Source: an uncultured Erythrobacteraceae bacterium
Lineage (GTDB): Bacteria > Pseudomonadota > Alphaproteobacteria > Sphingomonadales > Sphingomonadaceae
Length of the DNA stretch: 7,008 bases
Assembly: GCA_950071875.1 (NCBI GenBank)
Contig: CATMNW010000129.1
Span: forward strand, 1-7,008
Reading direction: 5' to 3'
The stretch's first letter is position 1. The number at the start of each line of letters is the position of its first letter. The notes under the pieces are model-generated. The model did not search any database. It was not told the origin of the DNA and was given only the letters and a program-made list of their open reading frames with translations. A program made the position numbers and the translations under genes. This document shows, piece by piece, positions 5,245-7,008 of the stretch.

Positions 5245-6252
5245 ATGGCATCCGCCCCTTTCTCCTGGATCAAGCCCGAACCGCACGGCATCTATATTCC
5301 CCCCGCAGATTGCTGGGTCGATCCCAGCCGTGCGGTGGACAGGGCTCTGGTCACGCATGGCCATGCCGATCATGCGCGTGGCGGGCATGGGCAGACCGTG
5401 GCTACACCCGAAACGCTGGCGATCATGGAGTTGCGCTACGCAACTCGCGACGGAGCGACGCCAGTCGAATATGGCGAGACGATCCGCCTGCCGGGCGGCG
5501 TCGATGCGACCTATATCCCGGCCGGCCACGTGCTGGGGAGCGCGCAGATCCTTCTCGAACACGCCGGTGAGAGGGTCATCGTGACCGGCGATTACAAGCG
5601 GCGTCCCGATCCGACCTGTCCGCCTTTCGAGGTCACGGCCTGCGATATCTTCATCACCGAGGCCACGTTCGGCCTTCCGGTTTTCTGCCACCCGCCGATC
5701 GAGGAAGAGATGAAAAAGCTTCTCGATCGCCTTGCCGATCACCCTGATCGGTGCGTCTTGATCGGCGCTTATGCGCTCGGAAAGGCGCAGCGGGTGATCG
5801 CCGAACTGCGCCGGGCCGGTCATACCCGGCCGATATACCTCCACGGCGCGATGGAGAAGATGTGCCGGCTCTACGAGGAACACGGCATCGACCTTGGCGA
5901 ATTGCGGCTGGTCGCCGATGCCACAAAGGACGAGATGCGTGGACACATAGTCGTCAGCCCGCCTTCGGCGCTGAACGATCGCTGGAGCCGCCGCCTGCCC
6001 GAACCCATCACCGCCATGGCAAGCGGATGGATGCGCGTGCGCCAGCGAGCCCGGCAGCGCAATGTCGAACTGCCGCTGGTCATTTCCGACCATGCCGACT
6101 GGGGCGAACTGACCCGCACGATCGAAGAAGTCGGCGCGCAGGAAAACTGGATCACCCATGGCCGCGAGGATGCGCTGCTGCGCTGGTGCCAGCTTCACCA
6201 GCGGCGCGCGCGGGCGCTGGCCATGGTCGGTTACGAGGACGAGGACGACTGA
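5245..6252 (+). CDS. Ligase-associated DNA exonuclease, metallo-beta-lactamase/beta-CASP fold
   Basis: This 335-residue protein belongs to the ligase-associated DNA exonuclease family (TIGR04122 type), related to SNM1/Artemis nucleases. Characterised members of the cluster are reported as manganese-dependent DNA nucleases. Metal-binding motifs are clear: H38-GHADH-43 (motif 2), H95 in AGHVLGSAQ, D116 in VTGDYK (motif 4), then the beta-CASP part with E139 in TEATFG, H283 in ISDHADW and H305 in ITHGRED. It lacks a signal peptide and should act in the cytoplasm on DNA. The ATG at 5245 fits the family N-terminus (short lead into WIKPEPHGIYI) but has only a weak ribosome site, CGGA (5239-5242). 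The C-terminus is acidic (YEDEDD), and the AGGA of that stretch may serve as ribosome site for the ligase two bases downstream. Operon with the ligase is nearly certain. The 225-bp gap after clpA makes a separate promoter likely, but I could not identify one. Confidence 0.93.
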   Translation: MASAPFSWIKPEPHGIYIPPADCWVDPSRAVDRALVTHGHADHARGGHGQTVATPETLAIMELRYATRDGATPVEYGETIRLPGGVDATYIPAGHVLGSAQILLEHAGERVIVTGDYKRRPDPTCPPFEVTACDIFITEATFGLPVFCHPPIEEEMKKLLDRLADHPDRCVLIGAYALGKAQRVIAELRRAGHTRPIYLHGAMEKMCRLYEEHGIDLGELRLVADATKDEMRGHIVVSPPSALNDRWSRRLPEPITAMASGWMRVRQRARQRNVELPLVISDHADWGELTRTIEEVGAQENWITHGREDALLRWCQLHQRRARALAMVGYEDEDD

Positions 6253-6254
6253 CG

Positions 6255-7008
6255 GTGGAGGAATTCGCCGCCCTGATCGACGCGCTCGTCTATACGCGCT
6301 CCCGCAACGAGAAATTGCGCCTGATTGCCGAGTACCTGAAAGCCACGCCGGACCCCGATCGTGGCTGGGCCCTGGCAGCGCTGGCCGACGGGCTCGACTT
6401 CCCGGCCGTAAAAAGCTCGACCATCCGAAACCTCCTGAAAGACCGCGTGGACCCGGTGCTGTGGACATTGAGCCGCGATTTCGTGGGCGACACTGCGGAA
6501 ACCGCGAGCCTGCTGTGGCCCGCACCGCAAACCGACCCCGATCCGCCAACCGTGAGCGAAACGGTAGAGCTGCTCGCGGCCATGAACCGCAAGAGCGTGG
6601 TGAGCGAACTGCCTCGCCTGCTCGACCGGCTGGATGCGTCCGGCCGCTATGCGCTGCTGAAACTGGCAACGGGCGGGATGCGGATCGGTGTGTCGAGCCG
6701 GCTGGCCAAGACCGCCTTCGCACAGGCCTTCGATGTCCCGGTCGAGGACGTCGAGGAATACTGGCACGGCCTCGATGCGCCTTATGATCCGCTGTTCGGC
6801 TGGGCTGCGCGGGGCGAAGACCCGCCCGATATCGAGAACCTGCCGACGTTCCGCCCCTTCATGCTCGCCCATCCGCTGGAGGAAACGGTGGTCGACCTTG
6901 CCGACTATGCCGCCGAATGGAAATGGGACGGCATCCGCGTGCAGATCGTGCGGGCAGGCGATGAAACCCGCATCTATTCGCGCAGCGGCGACGATATTTC
7001 GGCCACCT
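6255..7008 (+). CDS. ATP-dependent DNA ligase of the Exo-Lig-Lhr cluster, N-terminal part (runs off right edge)
   Basis: Reading from a GTG at 6255 gives 251 codons with no stop up to the window end. The protein starts (V/M)EEFAALIDALVYTRSRNEK and matches the bacterial ATP-dependent ligases of the TIGR04120 type. The first 200 or so residues are the helical N-terminal DNA-binding domain, including LLKLATGGMRIGVSSRLAK, a well-conserved ligase signature. The nucleotidyltransferase domain then begins, with the active-site motif EWKWDGIR: K223 would be adenylylated by ATP, with D225 and G226 completing KxDG. SRSGDD (242-247) is motif Ia. Motifs III-VI and the OB fold lie outside the window. The start is supported by family alignment from memory, by only a two-base gap after the exonuclease stop, and by AGGA (6242-6245) nine bases upstream. 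ATP-dependent ligases of this type are additional to the essential NAD-dependent LigA and work in repair. Confidence 0.93.
   Translation, partial: MEEFAALIDALVYTRSRNEKLRLIAEYLKATPDPDRGWALAALADGLDFPAVKSSTIRNLLKDRVDPVLWTLSRDFVGDTAETASLLWPAPQTDPDPPTVSETVELLAAMNRKSVVSELPRLLDRLDASGRYALLKLATGGMRIGVSSRLAKTAFAQAFDVPVEDVEEYWHGLDAPYDPLFGWAARGEDPPDIENLPTFRPFMLAHPLEETVVDLADYAAEWKWDGIRVQIVRAGDETRIYSRSGDDISAT

Noticed and set aside
5167..6723. A 518-codon open frame on the minus strand.
   Set aside because: It lies antisense to the exonuclease and ligase, whose catalytic motifs are clear. Its product is low-complexity and rich in Arg, Ser and Gly with no recognisable domain. Long antisense frames are common in GC-rich coding DNA.

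Overview
The window looks like ordinary chromosomal DNA from a high-GC alphaproteobacterium, most likely a sphingomonad close to Erythrobacter or Altererythrobacter. The reasons are the strong G/C preference at third codon positions, a small DUF1192 protein (an alphaproteobacterial family) and the overall style of ClpA. The placement comes from protein recognition only; no search was run. I see no insertion sequences, phage genes, CRISPR arrays, tRNAs or rRNAs.

Left part, minus strand (1-2186). Reading from right to left, a zinc-free quinone oxidoreductase of the PIG3/zeta-crystallin type is followed after 95 bp by a binuclear-metal phosphoesterase of the LpxH-like superfamily. Its stop codon overlaps the start of a GT4-type glycosyltransferase by four bases (ATGA); that gene runs off the left edge. 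The phosphoesterase and glycosyltransferase are translationally coupled and probably work in the same envelope or glycolipid pathway.

Middle part, plus strand (2187-5069). A 109-bp divergent intergenic region separates the oxidoreductase from a 66-residue DUF1192 protein. The DUF1192 gene has a consensus TTGACA -35 box placed so that its mRNA may be nearly leaderless. After a hairpin that overlaps a heat-shock (RpoH)-like promoter comes clpA, the unfoldase of the ClpAP protease. It is full length and has an unusual Lys/Ala/Pro-rich tail. A strong inverted repeat follows it.

Right part, plus strand (5245-7008). A beta-CASP metallo-beta-lactamase exonuclease is followed two bases later by a GTG-started ATP-dependent DNA ligase, which is cut off by the right edge just after its catalytic lysine motif. 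These are the first two genes of the ligase-associated DNA repair cluster (Exo, Lig, Lhr-Core helicase, MPE phosphoesterase). This cluster is biochemically described in part, but its biological role is poorly known, and it is the most interesting system in the window. The helicase and dedicated phosphoesterase would be expected just beyond the right edge.
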